Below, piece by piece: positions 17,470-27,971 of a stretch of 64,000 bases of DNA. This DNA is from Actinacidiphila guanduensis (GTDB lineage: Bacteria > Actinomycetota > Actinomycetes > Streptomycetales > Streptomycetaceae). The number at the start of each line of letters is the position of its first letter. The stretch's first letter is position 1. The stretch spans positions 583,076 through 647,075 of the forward strand of contig NZ_FNIE01000003.1 of NCBI RefSeq assembly GCF_900103985.1. Reading direction: 5' to 3'. The position numbers were made by a program, and so were the translations under genes. The notes below the pieces were generated by a model, which was not told where the DNA came from, ran no database searches, and saw nothing but the letters and a program-made list of their open reading frames with translations.

Positions 17470-17503
17470 GCCCCGCACTCCCGTCCCGGAGTGCGGGGCC
17501 TTT
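17470..17503 (+). terminator. strong intrinsic terminator after hlyIII
   Basis: Arms GCCCCGCACTCC (17470-17481) and GGAGTGCGGGGC (17488-17499) pair perfectly over a 6-base loop and are followed by CTTT. Confidence 0.9.
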
Positions 17504-17637
17504 GCCGTGCCGCTGCGGGTGCGGGCCTTGCGGTGCACTGGGGGTGCGGGGCCTTGCGGTGCGGTGCGGGCTCTTGCCGTGCCCGGCGCCCAGGCGACCC
17601 GTCGCAGTCGGTGGCCGCTGACCGTCGCTGGCCGAAG

Positions 17638-18262
17638 GCTGGCCGCTGGTGCTGCTCGCCCCGGCCTGCGCGGCCGCCCTGATCACGGGGCTGGTGCTGC
17701 GCGATCGCGGGGTGCGGCGGCCGATGCTGGACCTGTCGCTGCTGTCCCGCCCCGGCTTCCTGGGGAACGCGGTGGCCGCCTCGCTGGTCACCTTCGTCCT
17801 CACCGGCCCGCTCTTCGTCCTGCCCTCTTACGTGCAGACGGTCCTCGGCAACGGCGCCCTGGGCACCGGGGTGCGGCTGCTGCCGACGTTGGGCGGCCTG
17901 GCGGTCGCCGCCCGGATCAGCGGGGTGCCGGCCCGGCGGCTCGGGCCGCGTCCGGTGGTCGCCGCCGGGCTGCTCGTCCTGGCCGGGGCGGCCTTCCTCG
18001 GCGCGGGCACCGGCGGCGGCGACGGGTACGGGGCCTGCGCGCTGTGGCAGACGGTGGCCGGCTTCGGCTTCGGGACGGCGCTGATGCCGGCGATGGACAC
18101 AGCGCGCTGGGCGCCCTGCCCAGGGACCGGGCCGGCAGCGGATCCGGCCTGCTGCAGACGCTGCGGCAGACCGGCTCGGCGATCGTGGTCGCGCTGCTCG
18201 GCAGCGCGGTCGCTGCCGGCTACCGGGACCGGCTGGACACGGCCGGGCTGCCGGCTCAGGCC
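17638..18262 (+). pseudogene. remnant of an EmrB/QacA-type MFS drug transporter
   Basis: Only the C-terminal part of a DHA2-family exporter is present. One frame reads LVLLAPACAAALITGLVLRD, MLDLSLLSRPGFLGNAV and LPSYVQTVLG as far as MPAMD near 18100. The homology then continues in another frame as LGALPRDRAGSGSGLLQTLR and SAIVVALLGSAVAAGYRDRL, so a short insertion or deletion near 18105-18112 breaks the gene. The first half (about eight helices) is missing and no start or ribosome-binding site is found. It is a decayed gene, possibly cut by recombination near the terminator at 17470. Confidence 0.8.
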
Positions 18263-18365
18263 GCCCACGGCGGCCTCCCCCCGCTGAAGGGCCGGACGGC
18301 ACCCGACCGCAGGGGAGGGCAGCGGCCGGGCGCCGGCACGGATGCCGGAGCTGTCACGGGAGCTG

Positions 18366-18932
18366 TCAGATGGTGCCCAGGTCCACGGTGACGGGGAAGG
18401 GGGCGGCGGCTTTGATCACGCCGATGAACATCTCGCCCTCCCGGTAGGCCTTGGTGGCCGGGTCGAGGACGTATGTGCAGACGATCGGCACACCGGTCGC
18501 GGCCTGTTCGATCCGCCAGTAGAAGGGGATACCGGCCTTGGCGTACTGGTCCACCTTCACGATCCGGTCGGTGGTCTCCGAGCCGGGCGACACGACCTCG
18601 ACGACCAGGAGCACGTGCTCGGGGCGGGTCGGCGTGAAGTCGATGGTCTCCGCACGGTAGACGGCGACGTCAGGGCGGCGGTTGGTGAGCGGAACGTCCT
18701 GCAGCCGGACGTCGAAGTCCGTGTCCGCGTTCCACTCCGGGCCCACGGCGGCGTCCAGCGCGTTGGCCAGGACCCTGGCCAAGCGGTTGTGCCGCTTGGA
18801 CCGGCTCGGACGCACGACGGCCATCCCGTCCACGATCTCGATACCCGCGCACTGATCCTCGGACCAGGAGTCGTACTGCTCCGCGCTGATCTGCGTACGC
18901 ATCCACGCGGGCGCCAGCATCTCGGCGGTCAC
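18366..18932 (-). CDS. Uma2-family (DUF820) PD-(D/E)xK endonuclease-like protein
   Basis: 188 residues. The restriction-endonuclease-like core is visible: [20 protein letters not shown] supplying the Asp, and [20 protein letters not shown] supplying Glu and downstream Lys, then [13 protein letters not shown]. Uma2 proteins are abundant in actinobacteria and cyanobacteria; physiological substrates are unknown. GTG 18932 has a perfect AGGAGG. It is a single-gene unit next to the MFS remnant. Confidence 0.9.
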   Translation of the reverse strand: MTAEMLAPAWMRTQISAEQYDSWSEDQCAGIEIVDGMAVVRPSRSKRHNRLARVLANALDAAVGPEWNADTDFDVRLQDVPLTNRRPDVAVYRAETIDFTPTRPEHVLLVVEVVSPGSETTDRIVKVDQYAKAGIPFYWRIEQAATGVPIVCTYVLDPATKAYREGEMFIGVIKAAAPFPVTVDLGTI

Positions 18933-19116
18933 GGTGTACCTCCTTCGAAGGGCTTCCGCGCGGCCGGCGCTGCTCGGTTCAGCCTACTGTCCCGAGGCTC
19001 TGGGGTCGGTGCCGTCGGGAGGAAGCGGCCCGGGGAACGCGGGGTGGTTGGGCCGGGTGGGGTGGTGGGCGCGCGGGCTCACCGGCCGGGGCGGGCATTG
19101 TGAGAGGCTGGGCCGT

Positions 19117-21144
<2,028 letters not shown>

Positions 21145-21159
21145 GGCGGCGTTCCGCCG

Positions 21160-21860
21160 GGGCGGTGCGGGTGCGGCTCCCCGCCGCCGGGGTTCCTCCA
21201 CGGTGCCGACTACCGCCAGGCGGTGCGGATGCGGCTCCCCGCCGCCGGGGTTCCTCCATGGGTCCGAGTACCGCGCCATCGTGGCTGGTCGCGCAGTTCC
21301 CCGCGCCCCTATTACAGCTTGCCCTTTGCGCGCAAAGCGAGCCGATACCGCCCAAGGGCGCGCTGGGGGTACCTCCCAGGCGAAGCTCTGGAGGAGGAAC
21401 TACGCGACCAGCCCAGGACCGGGCCGCAGCCGGCAACGGCGAGGTCCGGGCAAACGCGTACCCGAAAGGGGCGCGGGGAACTGCGCGGGAACTGGCCACC
21501 GGCCTTGCGACGGGATCGGACCCCCTGGGGCAGACGGGTTGCCGTTCTTGGGGGCGCGGGGAACTGCGCGAGCAACCGGCCACCGGCCCGCGGCCGGGAA
21601 CGGCCAGGTGGGGGCAGACGCGACCCCGAAAGGGGCGCTGGGGGTACCTCCCAGGCGAAGCTCTGGCGGAGGAACTGCGCGACAAGCCAGGCACCGGGCC
21701 GCAGGCGGGGACGAGACAGGAACCCCCGCGGCGGGCAGCCGCACCGTAACAACAACAGCGCGGCTGTCGGCAACGAGACGGGAACCCCGGCGGTGGGATG
21801 CCGCCCTCGTACCGCGCAGGCGGAACCCCGTACCGCGCAGGCGGAACGCCGTGAGGGGTT
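21160..21860. repeat. cluster of hairpin-forming intergenic repeats
   Basis: The 800-base gap before the STAND gene holds several copies of the repeat family found across the window: two direct copies of a CGGCTCCCCGCCGCCGGGG module (21171 and 21232), the GGTCGCGCAGTTCC arm (21287), a core CTTTGCGCGCAAAGCGAGC, and GGGGTACCTCCCAGGCGAAG modules at 21367 and 21641, with more GGGGAACTGCGCG arms between. A 21-base tandem pair (CGTACCGCGCAGGCGGAAC at 21808 and 21829) lies at the right end. No gene is supported here. Confidence 0.85.
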
Positions 21861-21942
21861 GGGGGGACGTGTGGGCGGGAACCCCATAGGACCCGGAGGG
21901 TGTCCTCGGGGGTGGGAGCGGGGTGCGGCGGCGGGAGGGGAA

Positions 21943-24900
21943 GTGGCGGACACACGAAGGGCGTTGCGAGGGGACGACCGCGTCGAGGTGGAGCGTGTGC
22001 TGCGGCGCGTGGTCGCCGAGAGCACCGGCGGGGACGCGGCCCGGGCCCTGATGGACCGGGGACGGCGGCGGCTGGACGCGCTGGCCGGCCCGGCGGAGGC
22101 GGAGCACGAGGCGTACCGGGCGGCCCGGCAGGCGGGGGCGCCTGCCTCGGGCGTACCCGCCGTGGCCGCGGTGGTCGCCGCCGCGGTCTCGCTCGGCGTG
22201 GACTTCGGGCACGGCCTGTCCGCGGGCGCCGCGGTGGTGACGGGCGCGGCGACGGGCGCCGCCACCTTCGGCGCCGCGGCGCTGCGCGGCCGCGGCCGCA
22301 GGGCCCCGGACTCGGAGGCCGCGGTACGGGCGAGAGCGGCGTGGCTGGCCGCGGTGGAGCAGCGCGGCATCCGGCCGTTCGTGGCCGAGGCGACGGCCGC
22401 CGAACGCCCGCCGCAGCCGCCGGCGAAGCACCCCCAGCCGGTGAAGGAAGCGGCGAAGGCCCCGGTCCCGCCGCCGCGCCGCTCTGTCGGCGACCGCAGC
22501 GCGGCCGCCCGCACCCGCGCCCTGCTGGAGCAGTCCTTCACCCAACTGCCGGAGAGCCAGGGACCGTTCGCCGGACGCCGCGGCCACCTCGCGCAGATCG
22601 CCCAATGGGTGCACCAGGCCCGGGTGTCCACGGCGGTCCGCCCGACCGTGGTGCTGCTGCACGGCCCGGCGGGCAGTGGCCGCAGCACCCTGGCGGTGCG
22701 CGCGGCACGGCAGTTGAAGGACCAGTTCCGCGGCGCGTGCGTGGTGGACCTGCGCGGCGCGGGACCCGCGCCGCTGCCGGTGCGCGACGCGCTGCTGCAC
22801 CTGCTCAACCGGCTGGGCGCCCCGCGCGACCAACTGCTGTTCCGGGAGCGGCAGAACCAGGAGCAGCACCTGCGCCGGCTGGCCGAGCAGTACCAGCAGC
22901 ACCTGACCGGCGTGCCGGTGGTGATCGTCCTGGACGACGCGACCGACGCCGAGCAGGTGCGCCCGCTGGTGCCCGAGCGCTCCGAGAGCCTGGTGCTGGT
23001 CACCGCCCGCGAGCCTTTCGACCTGCGGTTGCCGAACGCCGTCGTGCACGCCCTGCCGGTGGGGCCGTTGGACCTGGACGACACCTTCGAGCTGCTGGGC
23101 GAGATCGCGGACGCGGCGGGCACCGACACGCCGCGGCCCGAAGAGGCCGAGCGGCTGCGGGAGTTGTGCGACGGGCTGCCGATCGCGCTGCGGATCTGCG
23201 CCTCGGGGCTGGCGCTGCACGGCGGCGCCACCGCACTCGCCGACGACATCGAGGTGTTCGGGCCGCGCGACGCCGTGGACCGGGTGCTGGCGCTGCGCTA
23301 CCACGACCAGCCGGAGCCCGGCCGGCGGCTGCTGCGCCGCCTCGCCCTCGCCGGGCGGGCCAGTTTCGGCGCGGCCGCGGCGGCCGCCCTGATGGCCACC
23401 GACGAGCAGGAGGCGGGCCGCCGGCTGGCCGAACTCGCCGACGCCGGCCTGCTCGAGCACGTCCGCGGCAGCCGCTACCGCCCGCACGACCTGGTGCGCG
23501 CCTTCGCCGCCGAGCGGCTGCTGGACGAGGAGGACCCGGTCGAGCGGGCGGCGGCGCACGAGCGGCTCATCCGCTCCTACGCCGACCTCGCCAACACCGT
23601 GATCCGCCTGGTGGAGGGGAAGACCTCCACCCGGGCCGGCCGCTTCGGCCAGCACGGCTTCTCCTCGCTGGAGTCGGCGCTGCGCTGGCTGGACGAGGAG
23701 TCCAGCTTCATCACCGCGGCGCTGCGCGACACCCAGGGCGTCGAACCGGCCGCCGTTCAAGCCCTGTTGGGCGCGCTGTGCGACTACTGCCTGCTGCGCG
23801 GGGACCTCTACCGGCTGGGCGAGATCAGCGAGATGGCGCAGGCCCAGCAGGGCGACCGCTCCGGCGACGAGGACCGCTCGGTGCTGGTCCGCTCGGTGCA
23901 GTGGCGCACCGGCATCGCGGCCCGGCAGCTGGGCGAGCTGGACCGCTCGAAGTCCACCCTGAGCGCGGTGGTGGACCTGTACTTCGAGGCGCAGCACCCC
24001 TCGGGCGCCGCCCGCACCCTCAACAGCCTGGGCATCACCCTGCACCAGCAGGGCAACCTGCGTGAGGCGGAGGCCAGGCTGCGCGAGGCGCTGGAGATCC
24101 AGTCAGCGCCCGGCCTGGAGGAGGACCGGGCGTGGACGATGCACGCGCTGGGCGCGGTGCTGCGCGACGCCGGCCGGATCGGCCAGGCGCTGCCGCTGCT
24201 GCGCGAGTCCCTGGCGCTGCACCGGGAGAACGAGAGCGTGCAGGGCCAGGGCTGGGCGCACCTGCAACTCGGCCAGGCGTACCTGCAGTTGGGCATGGTG
24301 GAGGAGGGGGAGGCCGAACTGCGGGCGGCCGGGCAGGCGTACGCGCTGGCCCGCGACCCGCGCGGCACCGCCTGGACCCTCACCCAGCAGGCCCGCGCCC
24401 GGCTGCTGCGCGGCGAAGCACGGGAGGCGGCACGGGAGTTGGACGAGGCGGTGCAGCGGCACCGGGCCACCGAGGACGCCCGCGGCGAGGCGTGGACGCT
24501 GTACTACCTCGGGCACGCGCTGGAGGAGAGCGGCGGGACGGACGCGGCGCTGCGCACCCTGGAGCGGGCGCGCAGCATGTTCTCCCGGATGCGGGACGTC
24601 TACGGGCTGGCCTGCGCCCGGCACCACTCGGCGCGGGTCACCCGCGACCAGCGGGCGCAGCGCACCGGCAATCTGCGCAACAGCGGCTTCGCCCGCCAGC
24701 TGCTCCAGGACGCGCGGCAGGACTTCCGGCGGATCGGGGTGGACCACGGCGAGGCGTGGTCGTGCGTGGAGCTGGCGGTGATCGACGCGGGCAACGGGCG
24801 GCTGCTCGAAGCGCTCACCCTGCTGGACCAGGCGTACGACCTCTTCGACGGGCTCGGCGACCTGCGCGGCCGCGACTGGGCGGTCTTCCTGCGGGCGACG

Positions 24901-25146
24901 GTGCTGCCGCTGCTCGCGCCCGACCCGGCGACGCCCGACGGCGCGGCCCGCGCGAGCGCCGAACTCGCGGCGCTGCTGGCCGCGCCCCACCCCGCGCGGG
25001 ACCCGGACCTCGCCGAGTACGCCGAGGCGTACGCCCTGCTGCTGGACCGGGGCTCGATCGTCCCCGGCTCCCCCTGGGAGGCCTGGCGGCTGGGCATGAC
25101 CCCGGCCCGCGGCGCCCGCATGACGATGTCCGTCCCCGCGGTCTGA
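21943..25146 (+). CDS. STAND/NB-ARC-type ATPase with C-terminal TPR array
   Basis: 1067 residues. After a basic N-terminus there is an Ala/Val-rich hydrophobic segment at about 68-110 that may anchor it to the membrane. The P-loop GPAGSGRST is at about 239-247, a Walker B-like VVIVLDDATDAEQ follows, and GLPIALRICA near 409 matches the NB-ARC GLPLAL motif. About six to eight tetratricopeptide repeats follow from roughly residue 660 to 960 (for example TLNSLGITLHQQGNLREAEA). It resembles SARP/AfsR-type regulators lacking the DNA-binding domain. Ligand and partner unknown. The GTG at 21943 follows GGGAGGGG. Confidence 0.85.
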   Translation: MADTRRALRGDDRVEVERVLRRVVAESTGGDAARALMDRGRRRLDALAGPAEAEHEAYRAARQAGAPASGVPAVAAVVAAAVSLGVDFGHGLSAGAAVVTGAATGAATFGAAALRGRGRRAPDSEAAVRARAAWLAAVEQRGIRPFVAEATAAERPPQPPAKHPQPVKEAAKAPVPPPRRSVGDRSAAARTRALLEQSFTQLPESQGPFAGRRGHLAQIAQWVHQARVSTAVRPTVVLLHGPAGSGRSTLAVRAARQLKDQFRGACVVDLRGAGPAPLPVRDALLHLLNRLGAPRDQLLFRERQNQEQHLRRLAEQYQQHLTGVPVVIVLDDATDAEQVRPLVPERSESLVLVTAREPFDLRLPNAVVHALPVGPLDLDDTFELLGEIADAAGTDTPRPEEAERLRELCDGLPIALRICASGLALHGGATALADDIEVFGPRDAVDRVLALRYHDQPEPGRRLLRRLALAGRASFGAAAAAALMATDEQEAGRRLAELADAGLLEHVRGSRYRPHDLVRAFAAERLLDEEDPVERAAAHERLIRSYADLANTVIRLVEGKTSTRAGRFGQHGFSSLESALRWLDEESSFITAALRDTQGVEPAAVQALLGALCDYCLLRGDLYRLGEISEMAQAQQGDRSGDEDRSVLVRSVQWRTGIAARQLGELDRSKSTLSAVVDLYFEAQHPSGAARTLNSLGITLHQQGNLREAEARLREALEIQSAPGLEEDRAWTMHALGAVLRDAGRIGQALPLLRESLALHRENESVQGQGWAHLQLGQAYLQLGMVEEGEAELRAAGQAYALARDPRGTAWTLTQQARARLLRGEAREAARELDEAVQRHRATEDARGEAWTLYYLGHALEESGGTDAALRTLERARSMFSRMRDVYGLACARHHSARVTRDQRAQRTGNLRNSGFARQLLQDARQDFRRIGVDHGEAWSCVELAVIDAGNGRLLEALTLLDQAYDLFDGLGDLRGRDWAVFLRATVLPLLAPDPATPDGAARASAELAALLAAPHPARDPDLAEYAEAYALLLDRGSIVPGSPWEAWRLGMTPARGARMTMSVPAV

Positions 25147-25196
25147 CGCGCGGACGCAGGGCCGTTCCGGAGGCGGACGGGGACGGTGGGGGCGGC

Positions 25197-25427
25197 TCAG
25201 CGGCGGGGCGCGGGCGCCTTCCCGGCCTCCGCCGGTGGCGCCGGCTCCTCCTCGAAGTCGACCTGCTTCATGTGCTTGTTCATGCTCTTCATGAGGAACC
25301 AGACGCCGACCGCGAGGACGGCGAAGACCACGAACCCGAGGAGCCCCGGCGTCACCTTGTTCTCGTCCAGCTCCTTGGCGAGCGGGACGAGCTGGTGGAG
25401 GGCGTACGTGTCAGTCACGCCCTCCAT
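25197..25427 (-). CDS. small single-pass membrane protein
   Basis: 76 residues: a hydrophilic N-terminus (LHQLVPLAKELDENKVTPG), one transmembrane helix (GLLGFVVFAVLAVGVWFLM), a basic stretch and an acidic Pro/Ala tail. No known domain. The start is ambiguous: ATG 25427 has no ribosome-binding site, while the GTG nine bases on has GGAGG very close. It lies just downstream of mca on the same strand. Confidence 0.75.
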   Translation of the reverse strand: MEGVTDTYALHQLVPLAKELDENKVTPGLLGFVVFAVLAVGVWFLMKSMNKHMKQVDFEEEPAPPAEAGKAPAPRR

Positions 25428-25471
25428 TGTCGCTCAGCCCCCCGGCGATCTACGGCCGCCCCCGGCCGGGC

Positions 25472-26338
25472 TCAGCGCACGCCCGCGAACAGGTCGTCCT
25501 CGGGCAGGGAGACGTCCACCCGGGACTGCGCCAGCTCGTAGTCCTCGGTCGGCCAGACCTCGCGCTGCAGGTCCATCGGCACCCGGAACCAGCCGCCGTC
25601 GGGGTCGATCTGGGTGGCGTGCGCGAGCAGCGCCTTGTCCCGGATCTCGAAGTAGTCCGCGCACGGCACCCGGGTGGTGATCTGCCGCTCGGGCCGGTCG
25701 GACTCGTCCCACCGCTTGAGCCAGTCGCCGTACGGGGACTCCAGGCCGCGGGCGAGCAGCGCCTCGTGCAGGGCGACGGTCCGCTCCCGGTTGAAGCCCT
25801 GGTTGTAGTAGAGCTTCAGCGGCGTCCACGGCTCGCCGGCCTCGGGGTAGCGTTCGGGGTCCCCCGCGGCCTCGAACGCCACCATCGAGATCTTGTGCGT
25901 CATGATGTGGTCGGGGTGCGGGTAGCCCCCGTTCTCGTCGTACGTGGTGATGACGTGCGGGCGGAACTCGCGTACCAGGCGCACCAGGGCGCCCGCGGCG
26001 GTGTCCACGTCCTGCAGGCCGAAGCAGCCCTCGGGCAGCGGCGGCAGCGGGTCGCCCTCGGGCAGGCCGGAGTCGACGAAGCCGAGCCAGGCCTGGCGCA
26101 CGCCCAGGATCTCCCGCGCCTCGTCCATCTCCTTGCGGCGCACCTCGTGGATGTGCTCCTCGATGTACGGGTCGCCCTGGAGCTTGGGGTTGAGCACGGA
26201 GCCGCGCTCCCCGCCGGTGCACGTGGCGACCAGGACGTCCACCCCCTCGGCCACGTACCGGGCCATGGTGGCCGCGCCCTTGCTCGACTCGTCGTCGGGA
26301 TGGGCGTGAACGGCCATCAGTCGAAGCTTCTCTGTCAA
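25472..26338 (-). CDS. mca: mycothiol conjugate amidase Mca
   Basis: 288 residues from TTG 26338. LmbE-like zinc deacetylase fold: HAHPDDESSKG near the N-terminus and YPHPDH supply the zinc ligands; TCTGGERGSVLNPKLQGD is the Mca signature. It cleaves mycothiol S-conjugates to mercapturic acids for detoxification. The TTG is preferred because AGGGA lies 6 bases upstream and the product begins MTEKLRLMAVHAHPDDES as in relatives; a GTG at 26380 would add 14 residues. It is divergent from the DUF4307 gene. Confidence 0.95.
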   Translation of the reverse strand: MTEKLRLMAVHAHPDDESSKGAATMARYVAEGVDVLVATCTGGERGSVLNPKLQGDPYIEEHIHEVRRKEMDEAREILGVRQAWLGFVDSGLPEGDPLPPLPEGCFGLQDVDTAAGALVRLVREFRPHVITTYDENGGYPHPDHIMTHKISMVAFEAAGDPERYPEAGEPWTPLKLYYNQGFNRERTVALHEALLARGLESPYGDWLKRWDESDRPERQITTRVPCADYFEIRDKALLAHATQIDPDGGWFRVPMDLQREVWPTEDYELAQSRVDVSLPEDDLFAGVR

Positions 26339-26421
26339 GGCTGATCCCTTTGGCTCTACCGGGTCCATGCCGGTCTTCACGGCGGTCTCGACCCCCTCCC
26401 ACGGCCGGTGGGGTCGCCTCC

Positions 26422-26427
26422 TATAGT
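26422..26427 (+). promoter_or_regulatory. -10 box of the DUF4307 gene
   Basis: TATAGT is close to the TATAAT consensus and lies 52 bases before the start codon; no convincing -35 box is present 16-18 bases upstream. Confidence 0.5.
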
Positions 26428-26479
26428 GACGGGAGACGAGGGGCTTTCATTCCGCGGTTTCCGACCGGAAGGAACGATC

Positions 26480-26902
26480 ATGACGGCCGTGCAGCCGGGT
26501 CCGGCGCCGTCCGTGCCCGAGGGCCGCTACGGGGGCGGGGCCGCCGCAGACGCCCGGGCGGACCGCAAGCTGCGGGCCGCCGCCATCGTACTGGGCTCGC
26601 TGACCGCGATCGCCGTGGTGTTCTTCGGGTGGCGGGCGCTGGACGCGAGCAGGATCAGCGCGCAGGTCGTCGCCTTCCAGGCCGTGTCGGACCAGTCGCT
26701 GGAGATCCACCTCGAGGTCGACAAGGGCAAGCACACCGACGCGGTGTGCACGGTGCGCTCCGAGGACGCGGACCACGACGAGGTCGGCCGTAAGACCGTC
26801 CGTATCACGCAGACCGGCTCCCACATCGACACGGTGATCACCCTCCGCACGACCGCCCGTGGCACGACGGGGGAACTCGTGGGCTGCTCCAAGGCCCACT
26901 GA
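26480..26902 (+). CDS. DUF4307 domain membrane protein
   Basis: 140 residues: an acidic and Gly-rich N-terminus, a single transmembrane helix at about residues 36-55 (AAIVLGSLTAIAVVFFGW), then an extracytoplasmic beta-rich domain ending in VGCSKAH. DUF4307 is an actinobacterial family of unknown function, usually next to mca as here. ATG 26480 follows GGAAGGAA. Confidence 0.88.
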   Translation: MTAVQPGPAPSVPEGRYGGGAAADARADRKLRAAAIVLGSLTAIAVVFFGWRALDASRISAQVVAFQAVSDQSLEIHLEVDKGKHTDAVCTVRSEDADHDEVGRKTVRITQTGSHIDTVITLRTTARGTTGELVGCSKAH

Positions 26903-26959
26903 GCGCACGTCGGTGGCGGGGTGTCCCCCGCCCAGCCCTCTTCGGCCGGCATCGGGACC

Positions 26960-27035
26960 ACCCGCCGGTGCCCGCATCGGTGCGGTTGCCGGCGACGGGA
27001 CAGGAACCCTCGCGGCGGGGAGCCGCACTCGCGAC
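26960..27035. repeat. partial copy of the CGGCTCCCCGCCG repeat module
   Basis: GGAACCCTCGCGGCGGGGAG (27003-27022) is the reverse complement of the module that opens the larger repeat clusters. It sits just upstream of the greA promoter. Confidence 0.6.
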
Positions 27036-27060
27036 ACAGCGGCCGCGCAATTGTTAGGCT
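27031..27060 (+). promoter_or_regulatory. probable greA promoter
   Basis: GCGACA (27031-27036) and TAGGCT (27055-27060) are spaced 18 bases apart, giving a 5' leader of about 110 bases. The same GTTAGGCTCG sequence recurs upstream of metB. Confidence 0.45.
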
Positions 27061-27180
27061 CGTGGTTTCGCCCCCTGTGCCCTTGGCAATGGAATCCGTA
27101 CCGGAGCGCGGGGAGCGTACCGTCCGCGGAAGGCCCGCAGGACAGGCACACGGCACCACATGTACCGACGAGGAGCACCT

Positions 27181-27678
27181 GTGACCCAGACCAGCGACAA
27201 CGTCACCTGGCTCACCCAGGCGGCGTACGACCAGCTCAAGGCCGAGCTGGAGCAACTGTCTGGTCCGGCGCGCGCCGAGATCGTCGCCAAGATCGAGGAA
27301 GCCCGCCAGGAAGGCGATCTCAAGGAGAACGCCGGGTACCACGCGGCGCGCGAGGACCAGGGCAAGCTCGAGCTGCGCATCCGCCAGCTCACCCAGATCC
27401 TGGAGACCGCGAAGGTGGGCGAGGCGCCCGCCGACGACGGCGTGGTCGCCCCCGGCATGGTCGTCACCATCGCCTTCGACGGCGACCCGGACGACACGAT
27501 GACCTTCCTGCTCGGCTCCCGCGAGGGCGTCGGCGGCGAGATCGACACGTACTCGCCGCAGTCCCCGCTCGGCAAGGGCGTCACCGGCAAGCGGACCGGC
27601 GAGGACGCCACCTACGAGCTGCCGAACGGCAAGACCGCCTCGGTGCGGATCCTCGACGTCAAGCCCTACACGGGCTGA
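27181..27678 (+). CDS. greA: transcription elongation factor GreA
   Basis: 165 residues. The N-terminal coiled coil (LTQAAYDQLKAELEQL through LRIRQLTQIL) contains the acidic tip GDLKENAGYHAA that reaches the RNA polymerase active site and stimulates transcript cleavage. The C-terminal FKBP-like domain includes YSPQSPLGKGVTGKRTGE. GTG 27181 has GAGGAG upstream and gives the family length; an upstream ATG at 27160 would add seven residues. Followed by a strong terminator. Confidence 0.96.
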   Translation: MTQTSDNVTWLTQAAYDQLKAELEQLSGPARAEIVAKIEEARQEGDLKENAGYHAAREDQGKLELRIRQLTQILETAKVGEAPADDGVVAPGMVVTIAFDGDPDDTMTFLLGSREGVGGEIDTYSPQSPLGKGVTGKRTGEDATYELPNGKTASVRILDVKPYTG

Positions 27679-27694
27679 GCCGAAACACGCCTCG

Positions 27695-27730
27695 AAGGGC
27701 CCCGTCCGCTTGGACGGGGCCCTTCCGTTT
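27695..27730 (+). terminator. strong intrinsic terminator after greA
   Basis: Arms AAGGGCCCCGTCC (27695-27707) and GGACGGGGCCCTT (27712-27724) pair perfectly over 4 bases and are followed by CCGTTTT. Confidence 0.93.
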
Positions 27731-27782
27731 TCCCTCTGACCTGCGCTTTCGCCGAAGCCCGCAACCGGTACCAGAAAAGGAG

Positions 27783-27811
27783 TTGACGCGATATATCGCG
27801 TCTGCCATGCT
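27783..27811 (+). promoter_or_regulatory. ABC exporter promoter with 18-base palindromic operator
   Basis: TTGACG (27783-27788) and CATGCT (27806-27811) form a sigma-70-type promoter with 17-base spacing. The perfect palindrome GACGCGATATATCGCGTC (27785-27802) overlaps the -35 box and fills the spacer, so a bound repressor would block RNA polymerase. No regulator gene adjoins it. The leader to the first gene is about 160 bases and holds no other feature. Confidence 0.75.
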
Positions 27812-27971
27812 CGCGTCCCATCGCGAGGACGCGTACCCGTGGCAGCACGGGTGCGCAACCCCGGCACCCGCGGAGCGATGAGTTCCGGCCGCGGGGCCGG
27901 TCGAAGAGGCACGAGCCGCGCCGAGCGGCCGGCCGGGAACGTTCGAGACGACGACAACGGGAGCCAAAGAC

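Noticed and set aside
18366..18932. Uma2 gene as an insertion-sequence or restriction component
   Set aside because: No terminal inverted repeats, target duplication or methylase; Uma2 genes occur singly in many actinobacteria.
21223..21942. N-terminal extension of the STAND protein through the repeat cluster
   Set aside because: The extension is made of repeat-element sequence, lacks conservation-like features, and a GTG with GGGAGGGG at 21943 gives a sensible start.
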